A DNA stretch of 64,000 nucleotides from Bog-756 sp963704585 (GTDB lineage Bacteria > Actinomycetota > Acidimicrobiia > Acidimicrobiales > RAAP-2): assembly GCA_963704585.1 (NCBI GenBank), contig OY969919.1, positions 310,001 through 374,000 on the forward strand, read 5' to 3'. The position numbers and the translations under genes were made by a program. The first letter of the stretch is position 1, and each line of letters begins with the position of its first letter. This document shows positions 28,160 to 37,298 of the stretch, in pieces. The notes under the pieces are model-generated. The model was not told the origin of the DNA and did not search any database. It saw only the letters and a list, made by a program, of their open reading frames with translations.

Positions 28160-29806
28160 CTACCGGGGTGGTCGGGACCGGTTCGGTGCCTGGCGGTCCC
28201 CGGCCGGGCGTGCGCCGGAGCGCCGGTCGCGGGCGGAGGTCTGATGGTCGTGCTGGCCGCGCGGCGACCGTGGGCCGCGACGTCGCCCGGTGCCGCCGAC
28301 CGCGGTGAGACGAGCGGCGACGTCGTAGGCCTCGGGGTCGCGGGCCTGGACCCTCGAGAAGAGCTCCCGCGCCCGTGCGAGGTCACCCGACCGCTCCATC
28401 AGATCGCCGAGCACGTACCACTGGCGGAGGTGACGTTCGGCGGGGTTCCGTACGAGTCGCCCGGCGCCGGCGCCGACGAGGAGGGTGATCGCGCCCTCGA
28501 GGTCGCCGCGGTCGGCACGGGCGCCGGCGAGGACCAGCCTGCCCTCCGAGAGGACCTCGGGCTCCGGGGAGCCGTGGCGCAGCTCCTCGAAGAGCGCCTC
28601 GACCTTCTTCGTCCGACCGAGCGCGCGCTGGCAGTCCATCCGGACGGGATGCTGGTCGACCGAGCCGGTCAGCTCGGCGAACGCCTCGAGGCTCCCGAGC
28701 GCGGCGCGCCAGTACCCCTGGTGGTACTGGCTGAGGCCGAGCAGCTCCCGGGCCGACGCGGAGGAGGGCACGGCGTCGACCACGGTCTTGAGGATCCGCG
28801 CGGCGTCCCGGTACCGCTCCCGCTCGTACGCCCCGATGCCTGCAGCCATCCGCTCCGAGATGCGGGTGCGGAGGTGACTCCAGTCGGGACCCGCCGCGGA
28901 GGCCAGTTCGTTCGCGACGTCCGGGGGGAGCTCGGTCGGCGGCCTCGTCGTGCGGCGCGTCGGTGGGTGGAGGACGGCCAGGCCGCTGCGCGACTCCTCC
29001 CGATCGGTCCGGATCCACTCCTCTGGTTCGTGCCGGTCGGGCGGCCTCGCCCGGTCCGGCGACACTCCTGCGCCGTCGTGGGTACGCGTCGCGCCCGCAC
29101 GCGGCCGCTCGCCGCCGGCTTCCCCGCGCAGGGCGTTCGCGCCGTGACGGGCGACGCTCCCCCACCCCTTCGGCCCTGCGCTCGGGCGGCCCGTACCGGT
29201 CGATGTCCGGCGCTCAGCGGGGACACGGCGGGTCCGCGCACCCTCGGGCGGCCGGTGGCCCCCACCGTCGTCGGGAGGTCGCCGAGTCCTCGGTTGCGGG
29301 CTCCGCCGTTCACCGTCCCGTGCCCCGCGTCCCGTCGTCGAGCGGTCGCCGGCGCGACCCCCCGGCCGTGCCGTCGGCGAACCGCCCTCCCGCCGCCTGG
29401 TCGAGCCCGATCCCCCGGTGCGGCCCGCCTGTCCCGGCCTTCCGCGCGTCTCTCCGGGCCTCCCACGCGTCTCTCCCGGCCTCCCACGCGTGGTGCTCCT
29501 CTCGCCGGTACCGCTCCCAGCAGCCCGTCGCCGGGCGCCGGACGGGGCCGTGCCACCGGTCCGGTGCGTTCCCGAACCTCCCCCTGTCCGGGAGCTGCCG
29601 GTTGGCGGACGACCGCTTCCTGTCCGGCTCGGAGGGGTGCGAGGACGTCCGCTCCCCGTCCGGGAGTTGCCGGTTGACGGACGACCTCCTCCCGTCCCGG
29701 TCCGCTGACGACCGCTCGAGGCGCCCCGACCTCCCGTGACCGGCTTCCCGCGGCCCCCGTTACCGCCGCGTGGGCGCGACGAACTGTCGCGGGAGTGCGC
29801 TGCCAT
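28160..29806 (-). CDS. TPR protein with long Arg/Gly-rich disordered N-terminus
   Basis: The product of about 548 residues is divided sharply. Residues 1 to about 300 are almost wholly Arg, Gly, Ser, Thr and Pro, with internal repeats such as three copies of TRGRPGE and several of RTGSGRP. Residues 310-520 form helical pairs of the TPR type (RYRDAARILKTVVDAVPSSA, SARELLGLSQYHQGYWRAAL, LGDLMERSGDLARARELFSR). The N-terminus resembles RNA-binding RGG regions and would be very basic. The start is uncertain: ATG 29806 was chosen, and 29827 is also in frame. The gene lies 10 bp from fbaB and may be co-transcribed with it. Confidence 0.7.
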   Translation of the reverse strand: MAAHSRDSSSRPRGGNGGRGKPVTGGRGASSGRQRTGTGGGRPSTGNSRTGSGRPRTPPSRTGSGRPPTGSSRTGGGSGTHRTGGTAPSGARRRAAGSGTGERSTTRGRPGETRGRPGETRGRPGQAGRTGGSGSTRRREGGSPTARPGGRAGDRSTTGRGARDGERRSPQPRTRRPPDDGGGHRPPEGARTRRVPAERRTSTGTGRPSAGPKGWGSVARHGANALRGEAGGERPRAGATRTHDGAGVSPDRARPPDRHEPEEWIRTDREESRSGLAVLHPPTRRTTRPPTELPPDVANELASAAGPDWSHLRTRISERMAAGIGAYERERYRDAARILKTVVDAVPSSASARELLGLSQYHQGYWRAALGSLEAFAELTGSVDQHPVRMDCQRALGRTKKVEALFEELRHGSPEPEVLSEGRLVLAGARADRGDLEGAITLLVGAGAGRLVRNPAERHLRQWYVLGDLMERSGDLARARELFSRVQARDPEAYDVAARLTAVGGTGRRRGPRSPRGQHDHQTSARDRRSGARPAGDRQAPNRSRPPR

Positions 29807-29920
29807 GCCACGAGTGTACCGGCGCACTTCTCCGGCTCCCGATCGACCGACCCGCTCGCGCCGGAGGTTCGGACTCCCCTAGCCTGCTCGGTGCGCACGG
29901 ACAGGTGCGTCGCACCCTCG

Positions 29921-30916
29921 ATGGACCAGAGCACCCCCACGACACAGGAGCACGCCGTCGCCAACCTGCGGACGTCGGCGCGTGGAGCGATCGTCACCGT
30001 TGCACTGCTCGCTGCAGCGTGCGGCGGTGCGGCAGCCGCACCGTCCAGCGGACACCAGTACGCCGCGCACACATCCGTGCCCGAAGGCCGGACACCCGCG
30101 ACGGCGGCAGCCGACGCAGCCGGGACGGCCCGCACCACCTTCCGCACGACGATCGGCACCCACGCCGCGGCCTTCGTCACGGACATCGGACGGCTCCGCA
30201 CCGACGCCGCCGCGGGCGACGTGCAGGCCGCGCGTCAGGACGAGCTGGCGGCACAGGCCGACTACGACCAGTTCCGGGTCCTCGAGGGCGACTATGCGAT
30301 CACCACCTCCGCGATCGACGAGGTCGCCACCGAGGTGGCCCCGGGCCAGACGTTCACCGGACTGCACGCCGTCGAACGCGACCTCTGGCCGCAGGTGGGC
30401 GCGACGACCACAGGACCTGCCGCGCCGTCTGCGAGCGGGGTGTCGGCAGCAGCGCTGGCGGACGCCGGGACCGACCTCACGAGTCTGGTGGCGCAGGCGC
30501 CGGTCGCCGAGTACCTGCTCTCGAGGAGCTTCCCGCAGCCGGACGCGATCGTGAACATCGCGGTCGCCGAGCTCGACTGGGTCGCGTCGACGGCCGTCCC
30601 CGGCTACGAGGAGCAGTTCTCCCACTTCGACCTCGTGGACGTGACGGCGACGCTCCACGCCGCGTCGGAAGCGGTCGCTGCGGTGACGCCGCTCGGGATG
30701 ATCGCCGCGCCTGCCGCGACGGCAGGGGTCGCCGCGCACCTCGCAACGCTGACCGCAGTGGTCGCCGGGCTCGGTCCCCCGACGTCCACGACCGACGCAT
30801 CGATCACGACGGCGCAGCGCCGTGCCGTCACCCAACAGGTCGACGCCACGGTCGCCGAGCTGGCCGGGCTGTCCTCCGCGCTCCTTCCCTACGGCTCGGG
30901 GGGCTGGCCGTCGTGA
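29921..30916 (+). CDS. efeO: EfeO/EfeM-type imelysin lipoprotein (iron uptake)
   Basis: From ATG 29921 the product has a signal peptide with lipobox ALLAAAC (Cys34) and an imelysin/M75 domain of about 280 residues. The family metal motif H-x-x-E is present in TGLHAVERDLWPQ. There is no cupredoxin domain, so it is of the short EfeM-like type. It overlaps efeB by 4 bases (GTGA). EfeO and EfeB act with the EfeU permease in ferrous or ferric iron import. I found no efeU in the window. Confidence 0.82.
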   Translation: MDQSTPTTQEHAVANLRTSARGAIVTVALLAAACGGAAAAPSSGHQYAAHTSVPEGRTPATAAADAAGTARTTFRTTIGTHAAAFVTDIGRLRTDAAAGDVQAARQDELAAQADYDQFRVLEGDYAITTSAIDEVATEVAPGQTFTGLHAVERDLWPQVGATTTGPAAPSASGVSAAALADAGTDLTSLVAQAPVAEYLLSRSFPQPDAIVNIAVAELDWVASTAVPGYEEQFSHFDLVDVTATLHAASEAVAAVTPLGMIAAPAATAGVAAHLATLTAVVAGLGPPTSTTDASITTAQRRAVTQQVDATVAELAGLSSALLPYGSGGWPS

Positions 30917-32196
30917 CCCCGAAGGCGCGACCGGATCGCGGCGCCCGGTCGGCTGACCCCGCTCGTTCGTCTGCGTTCTCACGCCGCCGCCTGCTCGCAG
31001 GTTCCGGCGTGGCGTCGGCAGCAGCGATCGCCGGCGCATTGCTCCCCCAAGCCGGAGCCGAAGCAGCGGACGGTTCGCCCGCGAGCACCTCGACGGTTCC
31101 CTTCCACGGTGTCCATCAGGCCGGGATCGCGTCGGGGGAGCAGGCACGCCTCGTCTTCGCCACCTACGACGTGACCGCATCGGACCGCGGCGGGCTCACG
31201 GCGCTGCTCACTGCGTGGACCGACGCGGCCGAGCGGCTGACGGCCGGAGCGTCGATCGACGGACCGGCCGGACCGGCCGCACCGCCGCCCGACACCGGTG
31301 AAGCCGTCGGCCTCGGGCCGGCTCGATTGACCCTCACCGTCGGGTTCGGACCGACCCTCTTCGACGACCGGTTCGGCTTGCGGAGCCGACGTCCCGCCGC
31401 CCTGGTCGATCTCCCCACGTTCGCCGGCGAAGCGCTCGACCCCTTGCAGACCGGCGGCGACCTCTGCGTGCAGGCCTGCGCCGACGATGCACAGGTCGCG
31501 TTCCATGCGGTGCACAACCTCACGAGGCTCGGCCTCGGGTCCGTGACGCTGCGCTCGCTGCAGGCCGGCTTCGGCCGAACCGCGTCCGCCGGCGTCGGCA
31601 GCCCCACGCCGCGCAATCTGCTCGGCTTCAAGGACGGGACGAACAACCTCGACCCGTCCGACGCGGCCCTCATGGACCGTGAGGTCTGGGTCCCCGACCG
31701 GAGCGACCAGCCCTGGATGGTCGGTGGGAGCTACCTGGTCGCCCGTCGGATCCGCGTCCACCTCGAGGCATGGAACGCGAGCACCCTCGACGAGCAACAG
31801 CAGGCGATCGGCCGGGCCAAGGAAAGCGGCGCCCCGCTCGGCGGCTCGAGGGAGTCCGACCCCCTCGACCTCAGTGCGATGTCGTCGACCGGCGTGCCGG
31901 TCATCCCGCTCCATGCCCACGTCCGGGTCGCCGCGTCGTCCACCAACCACGGCGCGGCCATCCTCCGCCGGGGGTACAGCTTCGTCGACGGCGTCGATCC
32001 CGCGAGCGGCGAGATCGACGCGGGGCTCTTCTTCATCTGCTTCCAGCAGGACCCGCGGCGACAGTTCGTCCCGATCCAGCAACGCCTCGCCGACCAGGAC
32101 ACCTTCGCCCAGTACCTGCTCACGACCGGCAGCGGGATCTTCGCCTGTCCACCGGGGCCCCTGCCGGGGCGACCGTGGGGCGGCGGGCTCCTCTGA
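30913..32196 (+). CDS. efeB: EfeB-type dye-decolourising haem peroxidase
   Basis: The 427-residue product starts at GTG 30913, inside the efeO stop, and has a Tat signal SRRRLLAGSG at residues 23-32. The DyP signature GFKDGTNN carries the distal Asp, and PVIPLHAHVRVAASS with NHGAAILRRGYSF holds the haem-side His and Arg region. EfeB is a periplasmic or extracytoplasmic haem enzyme that works with EfeO in iron acquisition. The Tat signal fits export of the folded haem protein. Confidence 0.9.
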   Translation: MTPKARPDRGARSADPARSSAFSRRRLLAGSGVASAAAIAGALLPQAGAEAADGSPASTSTVPFHGVHQAGIASGEQARLVFATYDVTASDRGGLTALLTAWTDAAERLTAGASIDGPAGPAAPPPDTGEAVGLGPARLTLTVGFGPTLFDDRFGLRSRRPAALVDLPTFAGEALDPLQTGGDLCVQACADDAQVAFHAVHNLTRLGLGSVTLRSLQAGFGRTASAGVGSPTPRNLLGFKDGTNNLDPSDAALMDREVWVPDRSDQPWMVGGSYLVARRIRVHLEAWNASTLDEQQQAIGRAKESGAPLGGSRESDPLDLSAMSSTGVPVIPLHAHVRVAASSTNHGAAILRRGYSFVDGVDPASGEIDAGLFFICFQQDPRRQFVPIQQRLADQDTFAQYLLTTGSGIFACPPGPLPGRPWGGGLL

Positions 32197-32413
32197 TCCC
32201 CGGACACTCGGCGTCCCGAAGGATCGGACCCGACACATCGACGCGGGTCCCCGGTGCCATCCACCGTGCGCGTTCACCTGGGGCTGGCACCAGTACGCAG
32301 ACGCCCGGTAGCGGCATTCCAACACGGACCTGATTCCCGCAGGCTGGGACACGACGGTGCAGTGCGCGAGGGGCTCGGACGGCACCGGGCTTCTTCGGAT
32401 GGGAGGTGCAAGC

Positions 32414-33370
32414 ATGATCGTGACCGACGGACTGACCAAGCGCTACGGGTCGACGCTGGCCGTCGACCGGCTGAGCTTTTCGGTCGAGCCGGGCGTCGTC
32501 ACCGGCTTCCTGGGCCCGAACGGCTCGGGCAAGTCGACCACCATGCGCATGGTCATGGGTCTCGACGTGCCGACCAAAGGTCTGGCCACGGTGAACGGCC
32601 TCCGGTACGCGGAGCTGCGATGGCCGCTACGCGAGGTGGGCGCGCTCCTCGACGCCCGGGCCTATCACCCCGGACGGAGTGCCCGCGATCACCTGCGCGC
32701 CCTGGCCCAGAGCAACGACGTCCCGCGTCGACGCGTCGACGAGGTGCTCGACATCGTCGGCCTGACCTCGGTCGCGAACAAGCGGGCCGGCACCTTCTCC
32801 CTCGGCATGGGCCAGCGACTCGGCATCGCCGCCGCACTCCTCGGAGACCCCGGTGTGCTGCTCTTCGACGAGCCGGTCAACGGTCTCGATCCCGAGGGCA
32901 TCCGCTGGGTCCGCCATCTGCTGCGCGGACTGGCCGCCGAGGGCCGTACCGTCTTCGTCTCCAGCCACCTGATCAGCGAGATGGCACTGACCGCGCACCG
33001 TCTGGTCGTGATCGGTCGCGGAACGCTCATCGCCGAGACCGACGTGCACGACTTCATCGCCCGCACCGACTCCGAGTCGGTTCGGGTCGTGACACCGACA
33101 CCGCACCGATTCGTCACCGCGCTGACCGGCGCCGGGATCCGCCCGACGGTGGACGACGACGGTGCCATCGTGGTGTCGGGTCTCTCGTCGGCGGCCATCG
33201 GCGAGCTGGCCAGCGCGCAGGCGCTCACGCTGCACGAGCTCACGCCGATCCGCCCGTCGCTCGAAGATGCCTTCATGCAGTTGACCAGTGCGAGCGTCGA
33301 GTACCGCTCGCACGACGCCTCGTCCGGCGAGCCGATCACCTCGGCCGCTGCAACCGCGGCGACGCACTGA
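32414..33370 (+). CDS. ABC transporter ATP-binding protein
   Basis: The 318-residue ATPase has Walker A GPNGSGKSTTMRMV, signature SLGMGQRLGIAAALL, Walker B GVLLFDEPVNGLDPEG and the switch His in FVSSHLISEMAL. The C-terminal 90 residues resemble the regulatory tail of DrrA/CcmA-type exporters. A clear GGGAGG precedes ATG 32414. The permease follows 16 bp downstream, then a two-component system, which suggests a stress- or drug-induced exporter controlled by its own regulators. The preceding 217 bp (32197-32413) hold nothing I can identify. Confidence 0.93.
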   Translation: MIVTDGLTKRYGSTLAVDRLSFSVEPGVVTGFLGPNGSGKSTTMRMVMGLDVPTKGLATVNGLRYAELRWPLREVGALLDARAYHPGRSARDHLRALAQSNDVPRRRVDEVLDIVGLTSVANKRAGTFSLGMGQRLGIAAALLGDPGVLLFDEPVNGLDPEGIRWVRHLLRGLAAEGRTVFVSSHLISEMALTAHRLVVIGRGTLIAETDVHDFIARTDSESVRVVTPTPHRFVTALTGAGIRPTVDDDGAIVVSGLSSAAIGELASAQALTLHELTPIRPSLEDAFMQLTSASVEYRSHDASSGEPITSAAATAATH

Positions 33371-33386
33371 CGGAAAGGACCGAGTC

Positions 33387-34202
33387 ATGACCACCGCGAT
33401 CGGTGCCCCGACGACGGCCACGACCGGGTCTCCAGACCGGTATCGGCGGGCCCGCCTGCTCCATGCGGTGCGTGCCGAGTGGACCAAGCTGCTCTCCCTT
33501 CGATCCACCCGCTATTCGCTCGCCGCGATCGCGGTCGGGGCGCCGGCCATCACCATTCTCACCTGCGTCCACGCACGCGGTCGGTCCTACTTCGCGTTCC
33601 CGGGGTTCGACCCGACCAACCACGCGCTGTCGGGGCTGTTCCTCGCCTCGCTCGTCTTCGGCGTGCTGGGAGTGCTCGCCGTGACCGGCGAGTACGGCAC
33701 GGGCACCATCCGCTCGTCCCTGTCCGCCGTGCCGGCACGTGGCGTGTTCCTCGGCGCCAAGGTGGCAGTGGTCGGCACCCTCACGCTGGTGATCGGCGAG
33801 CTCATCTCGTTCGCCTGCTTCCTCGTCGGCCAGGCCGTCCTGTCCGGCGCCGCGCCGACAGCCGACCTGGGTCAGCCCGGCGTGCTCCGGGCCGTCGTGC
33901 TCTCCGGTGTCGTGCTGGCCCTCCTCGCCCTCCTCGGACTGGGCCTGGGCACGGCAATCCGGCACACCGCCGGCGGGATCGCCGCCTACGCCGGTGTCAT
34001 CCTGCTGACGTCGATCCTCGTCCAGCAGTTCGCCCAGAGCGCCGCCAAGTACACACCGCTGGACATCTTCGCCAACTCCGTCAGCGCCGTGGTGCGACAG
34101 CCCGATGCGCTCTCGGCAACAATCGGATTCGTGCTGATGGCCGCCTACGCCGCCGCAGCCCTCCTTCTGGGCGCAGCCGCCCTGATCCGGCGGGACGCGT
34201 GA
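33387..34202 (+). CDS. ABC-2 type permease subunit
   Basis: The 271-residue membrane protein has about six helices. It opens with AVRAEWTKLLSLRSTRYSL, the usual start of actinobacterial ABC-2 permeases of the NatB/DrrB group. GEYGTGTIRSSLSAVPARG lies after the second helix, and this loop is conserved in that group. GGAAAGGA precedes ATG 33387. It partners the ATPase just upstream. Its stop overlaps a GTG at 34199 that may be the true start of the sensor kinase. Confidence 0.9.
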   Translation: MTTAIGAPTTATTGSPDRYRRARLLHAVRAEWTKLLSLRSTRYSLAAIAVGAPAITILTCVHARGRSYFAFPGFDPTNHALSGLFLASLVFGVLGVLAVTGEYGTGTIRSSLSAVPARGVFLGAKVAVVGTLTLVIGELISFACFLVGQAVLSGAAPTADLGQPGVLRAVVLSGVVLALLALLGLGLGTAIRHTAGGIAAYAGVILLTSILVQQFAQSAAKYTPLDIFANSVSAVVRQPDALSATIGFVLMAAYAAAALLLGAAALIRRDA

Positions 34203-34229
34203 GGCCCGAGCACGCGACCTCACGGGACG

Positions 34230-35747
34230 ATGTGGGGCCGCCCACCGATCCCGCGACCGCCGACCAACCCGCGGCAGCTGTGGAATCGCCGGCCGGTTCA
34301 GCGGCGGCGCTCCCACCGCCACCACCGCCCCCGCCTCCCCCCGCCCCCGCCGAGCGGAAGTGTCGGACACGACGACGGAGGACGGGCATCGTCCCCGTCG
34401 GATCGCGCCGTCGCGCTCGTCCTGACCCACGAGGACCTGGACCGCTTCACGCGGACGGCCCGGATCGCGCTCCGTCAGCCTTTCACCCGTCGGGCCTGGT
34501 CCGAGCTCGCGTTCTTCGTCCTCACCGGCGCGCTCTGTGCCGTCGGGCTGGTGGTCGTAGCCGTCACCATGGCCCTGGGGATCGTGTTCGCCATCACCGT
34601 CGTCGGCTTGGCCGTCATGGTCCTCTCCCTCCGCACGGCCCGCGGTGTCGGCGGAGTCGTTCGCCACCTCGTGCGCGACATGCTGCGCGAGCCGGTCGAC
34701 GACCCCGACCCGGTCGTCGGGCGGCCCGGGCTCCTCGGCTGGCTGCAGTCGCGTCTGCGCGACCGGGTCGCCTGGCGCTCGGTCGCCTACCTCGCCTTGA
34801 AGGGCCCGCTGACCTTCTTCGGCGTCCTCGTCGCCGTCAGCTTGTGGTGGGACGCATTCGCCTGCCTCCTCCATCCGCTGTGGGCCGGAGGTGGATCGGG
34901 ACCTGGTGTCTGGGGCCTTCCGCTCGCGGTGTTCTCACCGGGGTCCTTCGACAACGGTGGCGCCTCCCACGGGATCGCTGTCTTCCTGGCCGGCTTCGTG
35001 TTCCTGCTGGCCGCCCCCTGGGTGATGCGCGCCTTCGTCAACCTCGACCGTCTGCTCATCCGCTCCCTGCTCGGCCCGGACCCCACCGCGCTCCGGTTGC
35101 GAAGACTCGAGGAGGCACGCTCCCACACGGTCGACGCGTCGGCGGCGACGATGCGCCGGATCGAACGCGACCTGCACGACGGAACCCAGGCCCAGCTGGT
35201 CGCGCTGGCCATGCGCCTCGGGATGGCCAAGGAGAAGTTGGAGGGCGACCCCGAAGGGGTCGACCTCGAACGGGTGCGGGAGCTTGTCGAGGAAGCGCAT
35301 CGCGGCGCCAAGGAGGCGATCGTCGAGCTGCGAGACATCGCCCGCGGCATCCACCCGCCCGCATTGGACACTGGTCTCGAGGGTGCGCTCGCCACGCTGG
35401 CGGCGCGCAGCGCGGTGCCCACCGAGCTCACCGTCGAGCTTCGGACCCGTCCGACGCCCGCCATCGAATCCATCGCCTACTTCTGCGTGGCCGAGCTCCT
35501 GGCCAATGTGGCCCAGCACGCGATGGCCGGCCGGGCATCGGTGGTGTGCGCTTCGCACGGGACGTGGTTACGGGCGGTCGTGCGCGACGACGGCCAAGGC
35601 GGGGCCACGATCTCCACGATCGGATCCTCGAGCAGCGGTCTGGCGGGGTTGCTCGACCGCGTGCACGCCGTCGACGGTCACCTCAGCGTGGTCAGCCCGC
35701 CTGGTGGCCCGACCGTGGTCACCGTCGATCTCCCCCTCAGCGCATGA
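34230..35747 (+). CDS. NarL-type sensor histidine kinase
   Basis: After a basic and Pro-rich start, residues 60-270 carry four membrane segments of the sensor domain seen in actinobacterial DesK/NarL-like kinases (DRFTRTARIALRQPF, ELAFFVLTGALCAV). The HisKA_3 phosphoacceptor helix is MRRIERDLHDGTQAQLVALA. The ATPase part has ELLANVAQHA and VRDDGQGGA. The ORF start at ATG 34230 has a poor upstream site. A GTG at 34199, coupled to the permease stop, opens a Pro-rich frame that would join this one through an indel in the poly-C run near 34320. The regulator gene follows with a 4-base overlap. Confidence 0.85.
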   Translation: MWGRPPIPRPPTNPRQLWNRRPVQRRRSHRHHRPRLPPPPPSGSVGHDDGGRASSPSDRAVALVLTHEDLDRFTRTARIALRQPFTRRAWSELAFFVLTGALCAVGLVVVAVTMALGIVFAITVVGLAVMVLSLRTARGVGGVVRHLVRDMLREPVDDPDPVVGRPGLLGWLQSRLRDRVAWRSVAYLALKGPLTFFGVLVAVSLWWDAFACLLHPLWAGGGSGPGVWGLPLAVFSPGSFDNGGASHGIAVFLAGFVFLLAAPWVMRAFVNLDRLLIRSLLGPDPTALRLRRLEEARSHTVDASAATMRRIERDLHDGTQAQLVALAMRLGMAKEKLEGDPEGVDLERVRELVEEAHRGAKEAIVELRDIARGIHPPALDTGLEGALATLAARSAVPTELTVELRTRPTPAIESIAYFCVAELLANVAQHAMAGRASVVCASHGTWLRAVVRDDGQGGATISTIGSSSSGLAGLLDRVHAVDGHLSVVSPPGGPTVVTVDLPLSA

Positions 35748-36403
35748 CATCCGCCGCGCTCCGCGTCGCCATCGCCGAGGACTCGGCCATCCTGCGCGAC
35801 GGCCTCGTCCAGCTGCTCGTCGACCGCGGCTTCGCGGTGACCGGCGCCGTCGGCGACCCCGCCGCACTGCGCAGCTCGGTTGCCCAACATCCGCCCGACG
35901 TTGCCGTCATCGACATCCGCATGCCACCGACGTTCACCGACGAGGGACTGCGCCTGGCCCTCGAACTGCGCGAACGTCACGAGGGCCTGGGCATCCTGCT
36001 CTTCTCCCAGTACATCGAGACGCGCTACGCCGCCGACCTCCTGGCGGACGACGCCGCCGGCATCGGCTACCTGCTCAAGGATCGCGTCGCGGACGTCAAG
36101 GACTTCGTCGAGGCGCTCGAACGGGTGGCCGTGGGCGGCACGGCCCTCGATCCGGAGGTGGTGACCCAGCTCATGGGGGCGACCCGACGCACCGACTCGC
36201 TGTCCGCACTGACGCCCCGCGAGCGGGAGGTGCTGACGTTGATGGCCGAAGGGCGGTCCAACGCCGCCATCGCCGCCGCACTCGTCGTCTCCGAAGGCGC
36301 CGTCGAGAAGCACGTGGCCAACATCTTCGCCAAGCTCGACCTCCCGGTGTCCGGGAGCGACCACCGGCGCGTCCTGGCCGTCCTTCGGTTCCTCGAGTCC
36401 TGA
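35744..36403 (+). CDS. NarL/LuxR-type response regulator
   Basis: The 219-residue product has a receiver domain with acidic pair ED at residues 12-13, phosphoacceptor Asp57 in AVIDIRMPP, and Lys in YLLKDRVAD. A LuxR-type helix-turn-helix follows: LTPREREVLTLMAEGRSNAA, then VSEGAVEKHVANIFAKL. It overlaps the kinase gene (ATGA) and most probably answers to it. The likely target is the ABC exporter operon it belongs to. The next 216 bp have no gene. Confidence 0.93.
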   Translation: MTSAALRVAIAEDSAILRDGLVQLLVDRGFAVTGAVGDPAALRSSVAQHPPDVAVIDIRMPPTFTDEGLRLALELRERHEGLGILLFSQYIETRYAADLLADDAAGIGYLLKDRVADVKDFVEALERVAVGGTALDPEVVTQLMGATRRTDSLSALTPREREVLTLMAEGRSNAAIAAALVVSEGAVEKHVANIFAKLDLPVSGSDHRRVLAVLRFLES

Positions 36404-36619
36404 CGTCACACCACTCGGAAGGTCCGCCAGCGCCTGTTCCTGACCGCCTGCTCGCCGGGCGCTCGCAGACCGGCGGGTCGGACGCTGGGCCTCGATCCTC
36501 CGAAGGGTTGCCGTCGTCGCCGATGTCCAATCGACGATTCCCTGGCAGCGCGACGAGGCAGTTCTGTCCGGTGCCTCCCCGGGCGTCGTCGCTACAGTGC
36601 AACGAAAGGAAGCAGACGA

Positions 36620-37120
36620 ATGACCGAGCACGGGAGCGATATCGATCGAAGGGACGAGTGGGAGGCCCTGCGGGCCCGCCATCTCCGACCCTTGGGTGTG
36701 CGACCGGCATCGTCGGCCCGGGGATTGCATCACTTCGCCTTGCTCTCCAGCGACGTGGAGCGGACCATCGTGTTCTACCAGGAGCTCCTCGAGTTCCCAC
36801 TCGTCGAACTGTTCGAGAACCGGGACTACCGCGGTTCCACCCACTTCTTCTTCGACGTCGGACACGACAACTATCTCGCCTACTTCGACTTCCCCGGCCT
36901 CGATCTCGCGGAGTACCGCGAGGTACTCGGCGGCCTGCATCACATCGCCATCTCCGTCAGTCGCGAGCAGTGGGATCGGCTCGTTGCCAAGCTGCAGGCG
37001 GCCGGAGTCGAAACGCACATCGTGAACGGTGACTCGGCGTACTTTCCTGGTCCCGACGGCGAACGACTCGAGTTGCTGTCCTACCCACTCAACGACATGT
37101 ACGGGACGATCGTCGGATGA
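36620..37120 (+). CDS. VOC (glyoxalase/dioxygenase fold) family protein
   Basis: The 166-residue product is a single VOC module with a hydrophilic lead. It contains GLHHFALLSSDVERTIVFYQ, LVELFENRDYRGSTHFFFDV, GGLHHIAISVSREQWDRLVA and YFPGPDGERLELLSYP. The His at GLHHF, the second His at GLHHI and Glu at ERLEL fit the metal ligands of this superfamily. The substrate is unknown. GGAAGCAG precedes ATG 36620 at a good distance. It may be a dioxygenase or a lyase; sequence alone does not say. Confidence 0.82.
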   Translation: MTEHGSDIDRRDEWEALRARHLRPLGVRPASSARGLHHFALLSSDVERTIVFYQELLEFPLVELFENRDYRGSTHFFFDVGHDNYLAYFDFPGLDLAEYREVLGGLHHIAISVSREQWDRLVAKLQAAGVETHIVNGDSAYFPGPDGERLELLSYPLNDMYGTIVG

Positions 37121-37298
37121 TCGCTCAAGGCTTTCCGTTCGGTCGCTGGACCGGGGTCCCACGACCGAACGGGCAGAGGTCCGGACGCGGGGCAACCGGC
37201 GCGAGGTGCTCTCGGACGGAATCGCTGCCCGACAACTCCAGGGAAGGCGAGCGATTGCGCACCGCGGAAACACGGTGTGACACACCACCACGCTTCGC

